This document shows, piece by piece, positions 50,144 to 59,247 of a DNA stretch of 64,000 nt. The translations under genes were made by a program, and so were the position numbers. The notes below the pieces were generated by a model. It was given only the letters and a program-made list of their open reading frames with translations. It had not been told where the DNA came from and made no database searches. Origin of the DNA: an uncultured Oscillospiraceae bacterium (lineage in GTDB: Bacteria > Bacillota > Clostridia > Oscillospirales > Oscillospiraceae). Numbering within the stretch: position 1 is the stretch's first letter; each line of letters opens with the position of its first letter. The DNA is taken from contig CAJUPU010000013.1 of NCBI GenBank assembly GCA_910588495.1, positions 7,513 through 71,512 on the forward strand. Direction: 5' to 3'.

Positions 50144-52414
50144 CTAGATATCGTCGAAATCGAATTCGTCCAAGCTGTCCAGCACCGCCTGTTCCGCCTG
50201 GGTGATGTCGTTTCTCAGCACCTCCGCCGCCTGCCGGGGGTCCACCCCCCAGATCTCCCCCAGGTTCTCCGCGATGTCGTTTTTCTCCCCGGGGGAGAAG
50301 TCGGCGAAGGCCCGGCGCAAGAACACCAGCGCCCGGCGGAAGGCGTCCTCGTCCAGCCCGCTGAGATAATCGTCCAGATGCCGCCACAGGGACAGCCGGG
50401 CGATCAGGGCATAGCGGTTCTTCCCCGCCAGCCCCTCGAACCACCCCGCCCCCAGCTCGGCGGGCACCCCGGGGGACAGCCGCCGGGACACCTCCCGGGC
50501 CAGCAGCTCCTCGTCCGCCTTCCCCCGCTCCAGCAGGATGGCCATGGCGAAACCGGAGCACCGGGTGTTCAGATCGTCCCGGTCGGAGAGACCGGCCAGC
50601 AGGTCCAGCCAGCGCCCCTCCTCCAGGAAATCGTGACTGAGCTGTAAGGTGTTCAGCCTGTCCATGGCCTGGGTGACGGCGGGTGCGGCCTTGGCGTCGC
50701 ACACGCAGGCGTCCGCCAGGGTCAGACATGCCCGCAGGTAGAGCTGCTCGATCAGCGGCACCACCGGGGCCGGGTCGAACCGGCGCAGATCGCCGTAGCG
50801 CACCACCAGGCTGAGGTGGGCGGCGGTGTCCGCCACCTGGCCGATGGCGGCGGAGTCCACGCTCAGCCCCTGCAAGACCGCCAGGGCGTGGGCGGCCGCG
50901 GCGGGCATCCCGCACAAAAAGGCGTCCTGGAAGATGGCGGCGGCCTGGGCGATGGTGGTGCTTTCGTCCGAGCGCTCCTTCAGGGCAAAGGCCGCCGCCC
51001 CCTCGATGGTGTCCCCCAGCAGGGCGGACTCCACCACCTGGATCTCCACCTCCGCCGTCCAGCGCAGCTCCCAGTACTCCCCCCAGCCCGCCCCCTCCTG
51101 CCGGGAGGGGAGCAGGCTTGCGAAGGTTATCCCCAGCACCCGCAGTCGGTGGAGGAAGAAGGACCGCCGCAGGTCCCCCAGCGCCGCCGCTTGCGAGCTC
51201 ACGTTCAGCTTCTCCCGCAGGTCCAGATCCAGCCGCTGCCCCTGCGCGGTGCGGAAGCGCTCCAGCCGCAGCTCCTTGAGCTGGCGGTAGAAGTCCTCCT
51301 GCACGCTGGTCCGGGCCACCCCCTCGGGCAGAAAGCCGATGGTTTTGCCGATCTCGGTGTCCGCCGCGGCCAGAGCCAGCTGGGAGAAGGACCCGCGGCC
51401 CATGGTGGCCACCGAGGCGTCCCGCAGGTCGGACAGGGTGGGATACCGGCTCCCCCGCAGGGCCGCCAGGGCGTCCGCCAGCCGCGCCGCCTCGATCACC
51501 TCGGCGGAGGACACCAGATCTCCCGCCTTCCGCTGGGCGGCGGCCAGGCGGGTGAGGTAGAGATAGGCTGTCTCCCGTATCCCCCCGCCGTTCAGCGCGT
51601 CCCACAGCAGCTCGAAATAGGCCGGGGCCCTGTTCCCCGCCCCGTAGCCCGACCGGGAGGACAGGCGGTAGTAGGAGTAGGGCATGAGGGTGGCCCGGCT
51701 GTCCGCCCGGGGCAGGGAGCGCTCCTCCTCATCGGTCATGGGGGCGTTCTCCTCCAGCCCCGCCACGTGGAAGGAGCCGCACACGCAGAAGATCTTTTCC
51801 GGGGAAATACCGGAGGCTATGGCCTGGGCGATGGCCCGCTTCATATACGCCTCCCGCACCACCGTCTCCGCCTGGTCCCGGCCGCTCTCCCCGGCCGCCG
51901 CCCGCAGCTGCCGCCCAAAGGTATTGTTCACCGTCCGGAAGTCCTCTCCGTCCCCCAGCTGCTCGAAATTCCGCTCCCAGAAGGTGTCGTGGTCCTCCCC
52001 CGCCGCCGTCTCCAGCCGCTGATAGACCGATTCGGTGGTGGGGGTCTCCTCCGCCTCCCCGTCCTCCTCCCGGACCGGCGCGGGCCAGGGCCTCAGCGCC
52101 AGGAACACCGAGGAGGGCAGGTCCATGAACCGGCACTCCACCCCGTGCTCATTCGCCCACAAAATGGCCTGGATCTCCGGGGAATAGACGGCGAAGGGCC
52201 ACAGGACGGTGCGCACCGGGGGCTGCCGGGTATAGGCCAGGATAGCGGCGGGGAACTGGGTGCCGGGGTGGCACAGCCACTCCATCTGGCTGTTCAGGTC
52301 GCTGGGGCCCTCCACCAGCACCAGCTCCGGCTCCGCCTGGTCCAGGGCCTTTCGCAGCTGGAAGGCCGCCGCCGGGGACAGGTGGCGCACGCCGAACAAT
52401 ACCGGCCCCTTCAT
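50144..52414 (-). CDS. DUF5682 family protein (large, ChaN/TIKI-like N-terminus possible)
   Basis: A 756-residue protein of the DUF5682 family. The N-terminus VLFGVRHLSPAAAFQLRKALDQAEPELVLVEGPSD places a His (residue 11) and a Glu (35) as in the EreA/ChaN/TIKI hydrolase superfamily, and a later CGSFHVAGLEE fits a second catalytic segment. This assignment is inference from motif shape. The C-terminal two thirds are helical, without membrane segments, ending in acidic DSLDEFDFDDI. Start and MoxR stop overlap by one base (TGATG), so the proteins are translationally coupled. Confidence 0.82.
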   Translation of the reverse strand: MKGPVLFGVRHLSPAAAFQLRKALDQAEPELVLVEGPSDLNSQMEWLCHPGTQFPAAILAYTRQPPVRTVLWPFAVYSPEIQAILWANEHGVECRFMDLPSSVFLALRPWPAPVREEDGEAEETPTTESVYQRLETAAGEDHDTFWERNFEQLGDGEDFRTVNNTFGRQLRAAAGESGRDQAETVVREAYMKRAIAQAIASGISPEKIFCVCGSFHVAGLEENAPMTDEEERSLPRADSRATLMPYSYYRLSSRSGYGAGNRAPAYFELLWDALNGGGIRETAYLYLTRLAAAQRKAGDLVSSAEVIEAARLADALAALRGSRYPTLSDLRDASVATMGRGSFSQLALAAADTEIGKTIGFLPEGVARTSVQEDFYRQLKELRLERFRTAQGQRLDLDLREKLNVSSQAAALGDLRRSFFLHRLRVLGITFASLLPSRQEGAGWGEYWELRWTAEVEIQVVESALLGDTIEGAAAFALKERSDESTTIAQAAAIFQDAFLCGMPAAAAHALAVLQGLSVDSAAIGQVADTAAHLSLVVRYGDLRRFDPAPVVPLIEQLYLRACLTLADACVCDAKAAPAVTQAMDRLNTLQLSHDFLEEGRWLDLLAGLSDRDDLNTRCSGFAMAILLERGKADEELLAREVSRRLSPGVPAELGAGWFEGLAGKNRYALIARLSLWRHLDDYLSGLDEDAFRRALVFLRRAFADFSPGEKNDIAENLGEIWGVDPRQAAEVLRNDITQAEQAVLDSLDEFDFDDI

Positions 52415-53505
52415 CACCCGTTCAGCTCCCGGCAGGCCCGGTAGAGGGGGAGCCATTCATGGCCCCGCTTCTTCATCACGTTCTCCAGGTACTCCTTCCA
52501 GGTGAGCTTGTCGTGCTCCTCGTCCTTCACCACCGCCCCCTGGAGGGCGGCGGCCAGATCGCCGTCGGAGATGCGCCCGTCCCCGAAGCTCCCCGCCAAA
52601 GCCATGGAGTTGGCCAGCAGGGAGATGGCCTCGGCGGTGGACAGCACCCCGGAGGTAGTCTTGAGCTTCTGCTTGCCGTCCAGGGTGGCGCCGCCCCGCA
52701 GCTCCCGGAAGATGGTGACCACCTTCTCCACCGTGTCCTCCTCCGGCTGGCGGGCGTTCAGGTCCAGCCCGCCGGAGAGCTGGGCCACCCGGGTGCGCAC
52801 GATGTCCATCTCGGTGGCCATGTCGGCGGGGGTGGGCAGGACCACGATGTTGAACCGCCGCTTCAGCGCCGCCGACATGTCGTTCACCCCCTTGTCCCGG
52901 GTGTTGGCGGTGGCGATCACCGAGAAGCCCTTGGCGGCGGGCACCTCCAGCCCCAATTCCGGCACACTCAGCCGCTTTTCCGACAAAATGGAGATCAGCG
53001 CGTCCTGCACCTCGCTGGCGCACCGGGAGATCTCCTCCACCCGGGCGATGGAGCCCGTCTCCATGGCCCGGTAGACGGGGCTCTTCACCATGGCCTCGGG
53101 GCAGGGTCCCCTGGCGATCAGCATGGCGTAGTTCCAGGAGTAGCGGATGTGCTCCTCGGTGGTGCCCGCCGTCCCCTGGACCACCTTGGTGGAGTCCCCG
53201 TTGACGGCGGCGGCCAGGTGCTCGGAGAGCCAGGATTTCGCCGTCCCCGGCTCGCCGATCAGCAGCAGGGCCCGGTCGGTGACCAGGGTGGCGATGGCGA
53301 TCTCCACCAGCCTCCGGCTGCCCATGTACTTGGGGATGATCTCCACCCCCTTCACCTTCCTGTTTCCGGTGAGGTAGGTGAGCACCGACCGGGGGGACAT
53401 CTTCCACCCGGTGGGGACGGGGTCCTGCTCCGCCGCGATGAGGGCGTCCAGCTCCCGCTGGTAGAGCTCCTCCGCCGGGAGCCGCTGTACGTTTTTGTCT
53501 GCCAT
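52414..53505 (-). CDS. MoxR-type AAA+ ATPase
   Basis: The 363-residue ATPase has Walker A GEPGTAKSWLSEHL (about residues 84-97), a Walker-B region SIARVEEISRCASEVQDALISILSE, sensor 1 VIATANTRDKG, and the arginine finger/sensor-2 area LKRRFNIV. The usual Walker-B Asp (LxADEI) is replaced by Glu (ARVEEI), an uncommon but conservative change. The N-terminus carries about 60 extra residues before the AAA core. ATG with AGGAGG upstream, 13 bp after the HEAT-like gene. Confidence 0.9.
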   Translation of the reverse strand: MADKNVQRLPAEELYQRELDALIAAEQDPVPTGWKMSPRSVLTYLTGNRKVKGVEIIPKYMGSRRLVEIAIATLVTDRALLLIGEPGTAKSWLSEHLAAAVNGDSTKVVQGTAGTTEEHIRYSWNYAMLIARGPCPEAMVKSPVYRAMETGSIARVEEISRCASEVQDALISILSEKRLSVPELGLEVPAAKGFSVIATANTRDKGVNDMSAALKRRFNIVVLPTPADMATEMDIVRTRVAQLSGGLDLNARQPEEDTVEKVVTIFRELRGGATLDGKQKLKTTSGVLSTAEAISLLANSMALAGSFGDGRISDGDLAAALQGAVVKDEEHDKLTWKEYLENVMKKRGHEWLPLYRACRELNG

Positions 53506-53518
53506 ATCCAACAACCTC

Positions 53519-55441
53519 CTATTGCCGCATGTTCCACCAGTCGTCCCACTCCGGGAAGGGGCGGCCCGCCCGGAGCTGCTCCACCGTCCAGGGCAGGACC
53601 TTTTGGGCCATGGCGGCGTCCTCCTTGCGCACGCCGCCGGCGTCCAGCACCTGCTGGCACAGCTGGGCCGTCTCGTCCAGGGTGAGGGCTTTGGCGGCAT
53701 CGTTGAGCAGTCCCCAGATGTAATACAGGTAGGCGGGCCTGCCGCTTTTCAGGATGCTGTCCTTGAGCGCCCCCTGGGGGCTGCTCCCCATGGCAAACAG
53801 CCAGCGGCTGTAGGTCTGATAATTTCCCAGCAGCTTCATGCGCTGGCGCAGGTAGGGGGCCAGCTCCTGCCGGACCTCCGGGCTGGTGAGGTCGAAGATC
53901 CTTGTGAGGATGAGGTCGTATTCGTCCAGATGCTCCCCACGCCCCACCGGCGAGGGCATTTTGAAATCGTGCATGGTGGTCCTCCACACGGCATGGGTGA
54001 GCCGTTTCGCCCATCTCGGGTCCAGGGGCTGGGCGGCGCTCCAGCCCGCCCCCACCTCATAGCGGCCCCCGGCGGCGTTCCACCGCGTCTGGGCCAGGCC
54101 CGCCAGCACTCCGTTGTGGAACGCCCGCTTCTGCTCCCCGCCCAGCAGGGGCTTGACGGTGGGCACATAGGGAGAGAAGGTATCGTACACCTCCGCCGCC
54201 GGGCGGATGAGCAGGGACGCCGCCACGGCGTGGGGCAGATACCGGGCCTCCTTCGGGTGCTTTTCCCACAGCTCCAGGCACAGGGAGCACAGCGGCCCCG
54301 GCCCGGCGGCGCACAGGCTGTCCAGCAGCAGGGCGGTCAGCTCGGCCCCAAACCCCAGGCGCTGGCCCTTCTCTCCCCGGACCTGGTCAAGGTCCGCCCA
54401 TTTGGCGTCCGTCCACCGCCACAGATCCAGCATGGAGGGGGAGGACTTGCCCTGGGCAGCGCTCCACCAGAGCCGCAGCAAGGCGTGGATCTCCTTGGAT
54501 ATCTCCCGCTCCCCGGCCAGCAGCCGCTCCATCAGCCCCCACAGGCCCTTTGCCACCAGATCCGATGCCCAGTCCGTCCGGGCAACACCCAAAAACTTGA
54601 CGGACAGGTGGTCCTTTTGCAGCCTCTGCTCCCAGAAGGAGGCCACCTCCTCCCCGTCCTGAAGGGCCAGTCCGGCCATCACCGCCTCCAGGTTTTTGCC
54701 CCGCTCGTACTTGGCCAGGCCCAGCAGGAGGGCGGTGTTCCCGCTGTCCCCGCCCAGGGCGGTGATGGCGGCCACCCGCACCTCCTTTTTCGTGTGCCCC
54801 AGGATCTCCCTGAGCCAGGGGAAGGCATCCTTCCCCTGGATGGCGGCGATCGTCTCCACCCGGCGGGCCATCTCCTTTTTCCCGCCGGGGTCGAAGCCCT
54901 GCTTCAGCGCCGGGACCACCCGGGGCCCCAGCTTTTTCAGCAGCGCGGCGCACAGATCCGCCATCTCGCCGTACCCGTCCCCCAAAGCGGCCACCACAGC
55001 GGGCAGCACCCGATAGTCCTCAAAGAATTCGGGGTGGCTGTCCCAGGCGGACTTGACCGCCTCCACCCGCCCGCCGCCGGTGGTGGTCAGGGCGGTGAGC
55101 AGGGGCTGGATCTGCCCGTAGGAGATCTGATGGTACACGCCCCCGCCCAGGGGCAGGGGCTCCAGCTCCCCCTCCGCCCCGGTCCCGGCCTGGGTGTAGG
55201 CCACCGCGTCTACCAGGGCCAGCACGTCCAGCAGCAGCCCGGGGCGCTCCTCCGGGGGCGCGGACAGCAGCTTGGCCAGTCCCGCGCCGATCTTGGCCAG
55301 CACAGGGCTGGCCCCGGCCAAAGGCTTCAGCTCCTCCGCCGCCCGCTGGAGGCGGAAGTCCTCCCCCAGCAGGGCCGCCCCGGCGACGGCGGCGTATTCC
55401 AGCCGCTCCTTCACGTCGAAAAGAGGCTTTAGCTCCACCAC
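53519..55441 (-). CDS. HEAT-repeat-like helical protein of the MoxR-VWA operon
   Basis: A 640-residue, soluble, all-helical protein with no catalytic motif that I recognise. Repeat-like units such as FPWLREILGHTKKEVRVAAITALGGDSGNTALLLGLAKYERGK resemble HEAT repeats. The C-terminal third is Trp/Tyr-rich (WWNMRQ at the end). It is probably a scaffold. The start is the first of two GTG codons after AAGGAGG. It is the second gene of the operon, 10 bp after the SWIM gene. Confidence 0.78.
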   Translation of the reverse strand: MVELKPLFDVKERLEYAAVAGAALLGEDFRLQRAAEELKPLAGASPVLAKIGAGLAKLLSAPPEERPGLLLDVLALVDAVAYTQAGTGAEGELEPLPLGGGVYHQISYGQIQPLLTALTTTGGGRVEAVKSAWDSHPEFFEDYRVLPAVVAALGDGYGEMADLCAALLKKLGPRVVPALKQGFDPGGKKEMARRVETIAAIQGKDAFPWLREILGHTKKEVRVAAITALGGDSGNTALLLGLAKYERGKNLEAVMAGLALQDGEEVASFWEQRLQKDHLSVKFLGVARTDWASDLVAKGLWGLMERLLAGEREISKEIHALLRLWWSAAQGKSSPSMLDLWRWTDAKWADLDQVRGEKGQRLGFGAELTALLLDSLCAAGPGPLCSLCLELWEKHPKEARYLPHAVAASLLIRPAAEVYDTFSPYVPTVKPLLGGEQKRAFHNGVLAGLAQTRWNAAGGRYEVGAGWSAAQPLDPRWAKRLTHAVWRTTMHDFKMPSPVGRGEHLDEYDLILTRIFDLTSPEVRQELAPYLRQRMKLLGNYQTYSRWLFAMGSSPQGALKDSILKSGRPAYLYYIWGLLNDAAKALTLDETAQLCQQVLDAGGVRKEDAAMAQKVLPWTVEQLRAGRPFPEWDDWWNMRQ

Positions 55442-55451
55442 GGCACCTCCT

Positions 55452-56900
55452 TTAGTATTGCAGCCGAATCACATCGTCCGGCGTGACCACGCTGCAGGGG
55501 TGGACGCACAGGGTCCTGTCCCGCCCGTCGTAGAACATCAGCCCAAACAGGGCGCTTCCCGCCGGGATCTTTCGGGGGAGCGTCCCCAGCCGGTCCACAC
55601 AGGCGTGGTCCGCCCCGTCCCCGGGCCGGTCCCGCAGGCAGATCCGCTCCCCGGCCGGGTCCTCCAGCACGAAGTCCGCCCCCACCTTCCCCAGCCGCCC
55701 GATGGGGAGCAGCACCGCCAAAAATTTGGGGGCCAGGGTGTTCTTGATCTTCCCCTTCACCAGCTTGACGGCCTGGGCCAGGCCGGGCTGGGCCAGCTTG
55801 GGCAGCTCCTCCCTCTCCGCCGCCGTCAGGGGGCGGGAGGCGGCGCTCTCCCACCGCACCCGGCGGTCCCCCTCGCCGGGGTAGACGTACAGCGCAGGGA
55901 CCTCCAGCAGCCCGAACCGGCTGTCGTCCCCCTTCACGTACTTCAGCGCCTTCAGCGGCCGCAGGTTCAGGGTCTGATACAGCCCGCCGCCATCCACATC
56001 CAGCCACCAGCCCCGCTCCACCTGCTCCCTTTTCGCCCCGTCGTAGGACACGTCGAAGGACAGCTGGACCAGCCGGGCGTTCTCCTTGAAGGAGCCGATG
56101 GCGCGCAGGTCCTCCAGCTTCCACACGCCCCCCAGGGCCTCGAACAGGGCGGAGTCCTCCGCGGAGAAGTCCCCCGCCTCCAGCTTGCCCTCCAAAAACG
56201 CCCGGCCCTTCCTGATGGTGGAGCGCAGGGCCACCAGCAGCCGCAGCGCCTCGGCATAGGCCGCTTCCGCCTGGGCGGGGTCCCGCTGCACCGCGCGCAC
56301 CGCCAGGGCGATCCGGGCGAAGGCGGTCTGGGGCCCGGTGAGGTAGCAGCTGCCCAGGTCCTTTGCCAGCTTTTCGAAGGTCTGGGCGGAGCTGCCCGCC
56401 AGGGTGCCCAGGCCGGAGCGGAGCAGCTCGTCTACCATCCGCTGGGCCATGTCCAGTCCCTCCAGCTGCTTGGTCAGCTTCTTTTTCCGGGCGGCGGCGT
56501 TGGGCTTTTTGGGCTTGGCGGGTTTGTCCTCCCCCTCCGCCCCCTCCTTTTTCGCCGCCCGGGCGGCCTGCTTCGCCCGCTTGTCCGCGATGTCCCCAGG
56601 GATCTCGGCCACCTGGAAGGGCTTGGCCTCCAAAAGCTCGAACATCAGCCCCAACGCGTGCTTGCAGGGGAACTGGCGGCTGGGGCAGGAGCACCGGCAC
56701 ACCGGCCGGCCGTCCTTGGCCAGGTCGATGGACACCCGGTAGGGGTCCTTGCCGCTGCCCGCGCACTGGGCCCAGTAGAGGGCGCCGTCCGCCGTTTTGC
56801 ATCGGGCGGAGAAGCTGCCCTTCCTGGACAGCTTCCGGCCGTTCTCCGCCGCCGCCGGGTTGGGGGCCTGGAGGAGGATCGCCTGCTCCGTCCACTCCAT
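55452..56900 (-). CDS. SWIM zinc-finger protein, first gene of the MoxR-VWA operon
   Basis: A 482-residue protein with a perfect SWIM motif CxCx6CxH at Cys70, Cys72, Cys79 and His81 (CRCSCPSRQFPCKH), in the usual context of an N-terminal SWIM module. SWIM fingers bind DNA or proteins. A Lys/Ala-rich linker (about 105-145) leads to a large helical and beta domain of unknown function. The ATG has GGAGCG upstream. The gene order SWIM-HEAT-MoxR-DUF5682-VWA recurs in other bacteria to my knowledge, without an assigned function. Confidence 0.87.
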   Translation of the reverse strand: MEWTEQAILLQAPNPAAAENGRKLSRKGSFSARCKTADGALYWAQCAGSGKDPYRVSIDLAKDGRPVCRCSCPSRQFPCKHALGLMFELLEAKPFQVAEIPGDIADKRAKQAARAAKKEGAEGEDKPAKPKKPNAAARKKKLTKQLEGLDMAQRMVDELLRSGLGTLAGSSAQTFEKLAKDLGSCYLTGPQTAFARIALAVRAVQRDPAQAEAAYAEALRLLVALRSTIRKGRAFLEGKLEAGDFSAEDSALFEALGGVWKLEDLRAIGSFKENARLVQLSFDVSYDGAKREQVERGWWLDVDGGGLYQTLNLRPLKALKYVKGDDSRFGLLEVPALYVYPGEGDRRVRWESAASRPLTAAEREELPKLAQPGLAQAVKLVKGKIKNTLAPKFLAVLLPIGRLGKVGADFVLEDPAGERICLRDRPGDGADHACVDRLGTLPRKIPAGSALFGLMFYDGRDRTLCVHPCSVVTPDDVIRLQY

Positions 56901-56931
56901 GGAAAAACGCTCCTTTCACTCTGGTATAGAC

Positions 56932-56968
56932 AAAACGCCCCGCCGTTCCGCGTGGGAAGGCGGGGCGC
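56932..56968 (-). terminator. Terminator of trkA
   Basis: CGCCCCGCC/GGCGGGGCG stem, on the minus strand followed by TTTTG; it separates the potassium genes from the SWIM operon. Confidence 0.75.
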
Positions 56969-57045
56969 GTTCCTCCGGGGGGGACCGGCCCTCACAAGCT
57001 GTGCCAACAGCCTCAGCACCCAGCTTCGGCGATCGGCACAGCTTC

Positions 57046-57696
57046 TCACTTCACCATCCTGTCCACGTCGTCCGGGCGGCCGGCCACCATGATATGGGTG
57101 TCCGCCGCAAAGACGAAGCTGGTGTCGATGGGCAGGATAGTGCCGCTCTCCTTCCGGCCGATCACGTTCACGTTGAATTTTTTCCGGATATCCAGGTCCA
57201 AAATGGTGTGGCCCGCCCAGTGGTCGGGCACGTCCAGCTCGAAGATGGCGTAGCCCGGGGCCAGCTCGATGTACTCCAGCGCCCCGTTGACGCTGAAGCG
57301 CACGGCGGTGCGCCGGGCCATGTCCCGCTCGGGGAACACCACCTCGTCCGCGCCGATCTTCAGCAGCAGCCGGGCGTGGAGGTCCTTGTCCGCCTTGGAC
57401 ACCACCACGGGCGCCCCCATCTCCTTGAGCAGGGACGTGATCTCCAGGGAGGACTGGAAGTTGTCGCTGATGCACACGAAGCAGAAGTCGAAGCTGGCCG
57501 GGTCCAGCGAGCGCAGCACCTCCTCGTCCATGCAGTCGCCGATCTTGGCCTGGGTGACGTGGGGGGCGATGCGGTTGACCGCCTCCTCGTCGGTGTCGAT
57601 CACCATCACCTCGCTGCCCGACTCCATGAGATGCAGTGCCAGGTTGTTGCCGAACCGGCCCAGGCCGATCACCAGAAATGTGGACGCCATATCCAT
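57046..57696 (-). CDS. trkA: Potassium uptake regulatory subunit TrkA/KtrA (RCK)
   Basis: This is the cytosolic gating ring of the TrkH/KtrB channel. The 216-residue protein has an RCK-N Rossmann domain (STFLVIGLGRFGNNLALHLME, acidic end of beta2 VMVIDTDEEAV) and a C-terminal RCK-C domain (FELDVPDHWAGHTILDLDIRKKFNVNVIGRKESG). The ATG at 57696 has AGGAAAGG at a good distance; a GTG two codons earlier is also possible. It lies 82 bp downstream of trkH in the same orientation. Confidence 0.93.
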   Translation of the reverse strand: MDMASTFLVIGLGRFGNNLALHLMESGSEVMVIDTDEEAVNRIAPHVTQAKIGDCMDEEVLRSLDPASFDFCFVCISDNFQSSLEITSLLKEMGAPVVVSKADKDLHARLLLKIGADEVVFPERDMARRTAVRFSVNGALEYIELAPGYAIFELDVPDHWAGHTILDLDIRKKFNVNVIGRKESGTILPIDTSFVFAADTHIMVAGRPDDVDRMVK

Positions 57697-57778
57697 GCAC
57701 ACCTTTCCTGAGTATATAACTATGTCTCCCGCCTTCCCCCCGGGGACAGGGGCCGGGCGGGGCGCGGGGCGCTCCCCC

Positions 57779-59116
57779 TCAGCCGATGGTGATCTGCTCC
57801 ACCGGGTCCTTCACCCGGGGCGGGGTGCGCTGGGCCAGCGCCATCATCATGGACAGGCTGCCGATGCGCCCGCAGTACATCATCACGATCACCACCGCCC
57901 GGTTCACCGCGGACAGCTCCCGGGTGATGCCGGTGGACAGCCCCACGGTGCTCATGGCGGAGAACACCTCGAACAGGGCGTCCTGGAGGGGGAAGGGCTG
58001 GGTGGCCAGGATGAGGAACCCCCCCGCCATGGCCATGGTGATATACAGGGTGACCCCCGCCGCCGAGCGGTGGATCTGCTCCTCGTCCAGCCGCCGGTTG
58101 AAAGCCCCCACCTCCCGCCTGCCCCGGATGTAGCCCCCCAGGGTGAGCAGGCACACCACCACGGTGGTGATCTTCACGCCGCCGCCGGTGGAGCCGGGGC
58201 CCGCGCCGATGAACATCAGCACGATGGTCAAAAGCCCGCCCCCGCTGGTGAGCTGGGCCAGGTCCACCGTGTTGAACCCCGCCGTCCGGGGGGACACCGC
58301 CTGGAACAGGGACACCAGCAGCTTCTGCCCCCCGTCCATCCCCGCCAGCAGGTTTCCGTTTTCCGCCCACCAGAACAGGGCGGTGCCCCCCAGGGTCAAA
58401 ACCAGGGTGGCGGTGAGGATGAGCTTGGAGTGCAGGGAGTAGAGGCGGAAGCGCAGCCCCTTTTCCATCACGTCCCGCCACACCAGGAAGCCCAGCCCCC
58501 CCAGCAGGATCAGGGCCACGGCGGTGAGGTTCACCAGGGGGTCGAACACGTAGTGGGTCAGGGAGCTGTAGGGCTCCCGGAAGCCCATCAGGTCAAAGCC
58601 CGCGTTGCAGAAGGCGGACACGCTGTGGAACACGGCGTACCAGATCCCCCGGGCCCACCCCAGCTCGGGCACGAACCGGAGGGCCAGCAGCGCCGCCCCC
58701 GCCCCCTCGATGGCGGCGGTGCCCCACAGGATATACCGCAGCAGGGCCAGCACATCGCTCAACCGCTGGGCGCTGACGCTCTCCATCATCATGGAGCGCT
58801 GCCGGAGGCCCACCTTTTTCCCCAGCAGCAGGGACGCCTGGAGCATCATGGTCATATAGCCCAGCCCGCCCACCTGGATGAGCGCCAGCAGGACGATCTG
58901 GCCCAGCAGGTTGAACTGGGTCCAGGTGTCCGCCACCACCAGGCCGGTCACGCAGGTGGCGGAGGTGGCGGTGAACAGGCTGTCCAGAAAGGACAGTCCC
59001 CGGCCCGTCCGGTTGGCGAAGGGCAGCATGAGTAGCAGCGCGCCCCCCAGGATGATGGCCAGAAAGCCCAGGGCGATCACCCGGTTGGGGGACAGTCTGA
59101 CAGTTTGTTTCTTCAC
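57779..59116 (-). CDS. trkH: Potassium transporter TrkH/KtrB
   Basis: The membrane pore for K+ (with Na+ in Ktr systems). The 445-residue protein has four M1-P-M2 repeats with the filter residues TATSATCVTGLVV, FHSVSAFCNAGF, FQAVSPRTAGFN and FSAMSTVGLSTG; each has the filter glycine (the third is in TAGF). The intramembrane gate loop is GAGPGSTGGGVKITT. The start is GTG with AAAGGAGAG upstream; the longer open frame to 59725 is antisense to the glycerate kinase gene and rejected. Confidence 0.94.
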   Translation of the reverse strand: MKKQTVRLSPNRVIALGFLAIILGGALLLMLPFANRTGRGLSFLDSLFTATSATCVTGLVVADTWTQFNLLGQIVLLALIQVGGLGYMTMMLQASLLLGKKVGLRQRSMMMESVSAQRLSDVLALLRYILWGTAAIEGAGAALLALRFVPELGWARGIWYAVFHSVSAFCNAGFDLMGFREPYSSLTHYVFDPLVNLTAVALILLGGLGFLVWRDVMEKGLRFRLYSLHSKLILTATLVLTLGGTALFWWAENGNLLAGMDGGQKLLVSLFQAVSPRTAGFNTVDLAQLTSGGGLLTIVLMFIGAGPGSTGGGVKITTVVVCLLTLGGYIRGRREVGAFNRRLDEEQIHRSAAGVTLYITMAMAGGFLILATQPFPLQDALFEVFSAMSTVGLSTGITRELSAVNRAVVIVMMYCGRIGSLSMMMALAQRTPPRVKDPVEQITIG

Positions 59117-59247
59117 GGCCTCGACTCTCCTTTTCGTACTCCCCTCTATTATAGTGATCCCGGCCCGGTTTTGCAAGTGCGGATCGGCGTCATGGCGCAA
59201 AAAGGGGCGGCCCTTCCGGCCGCCCCGTTCCGTCCGTGCCGTCCTCC

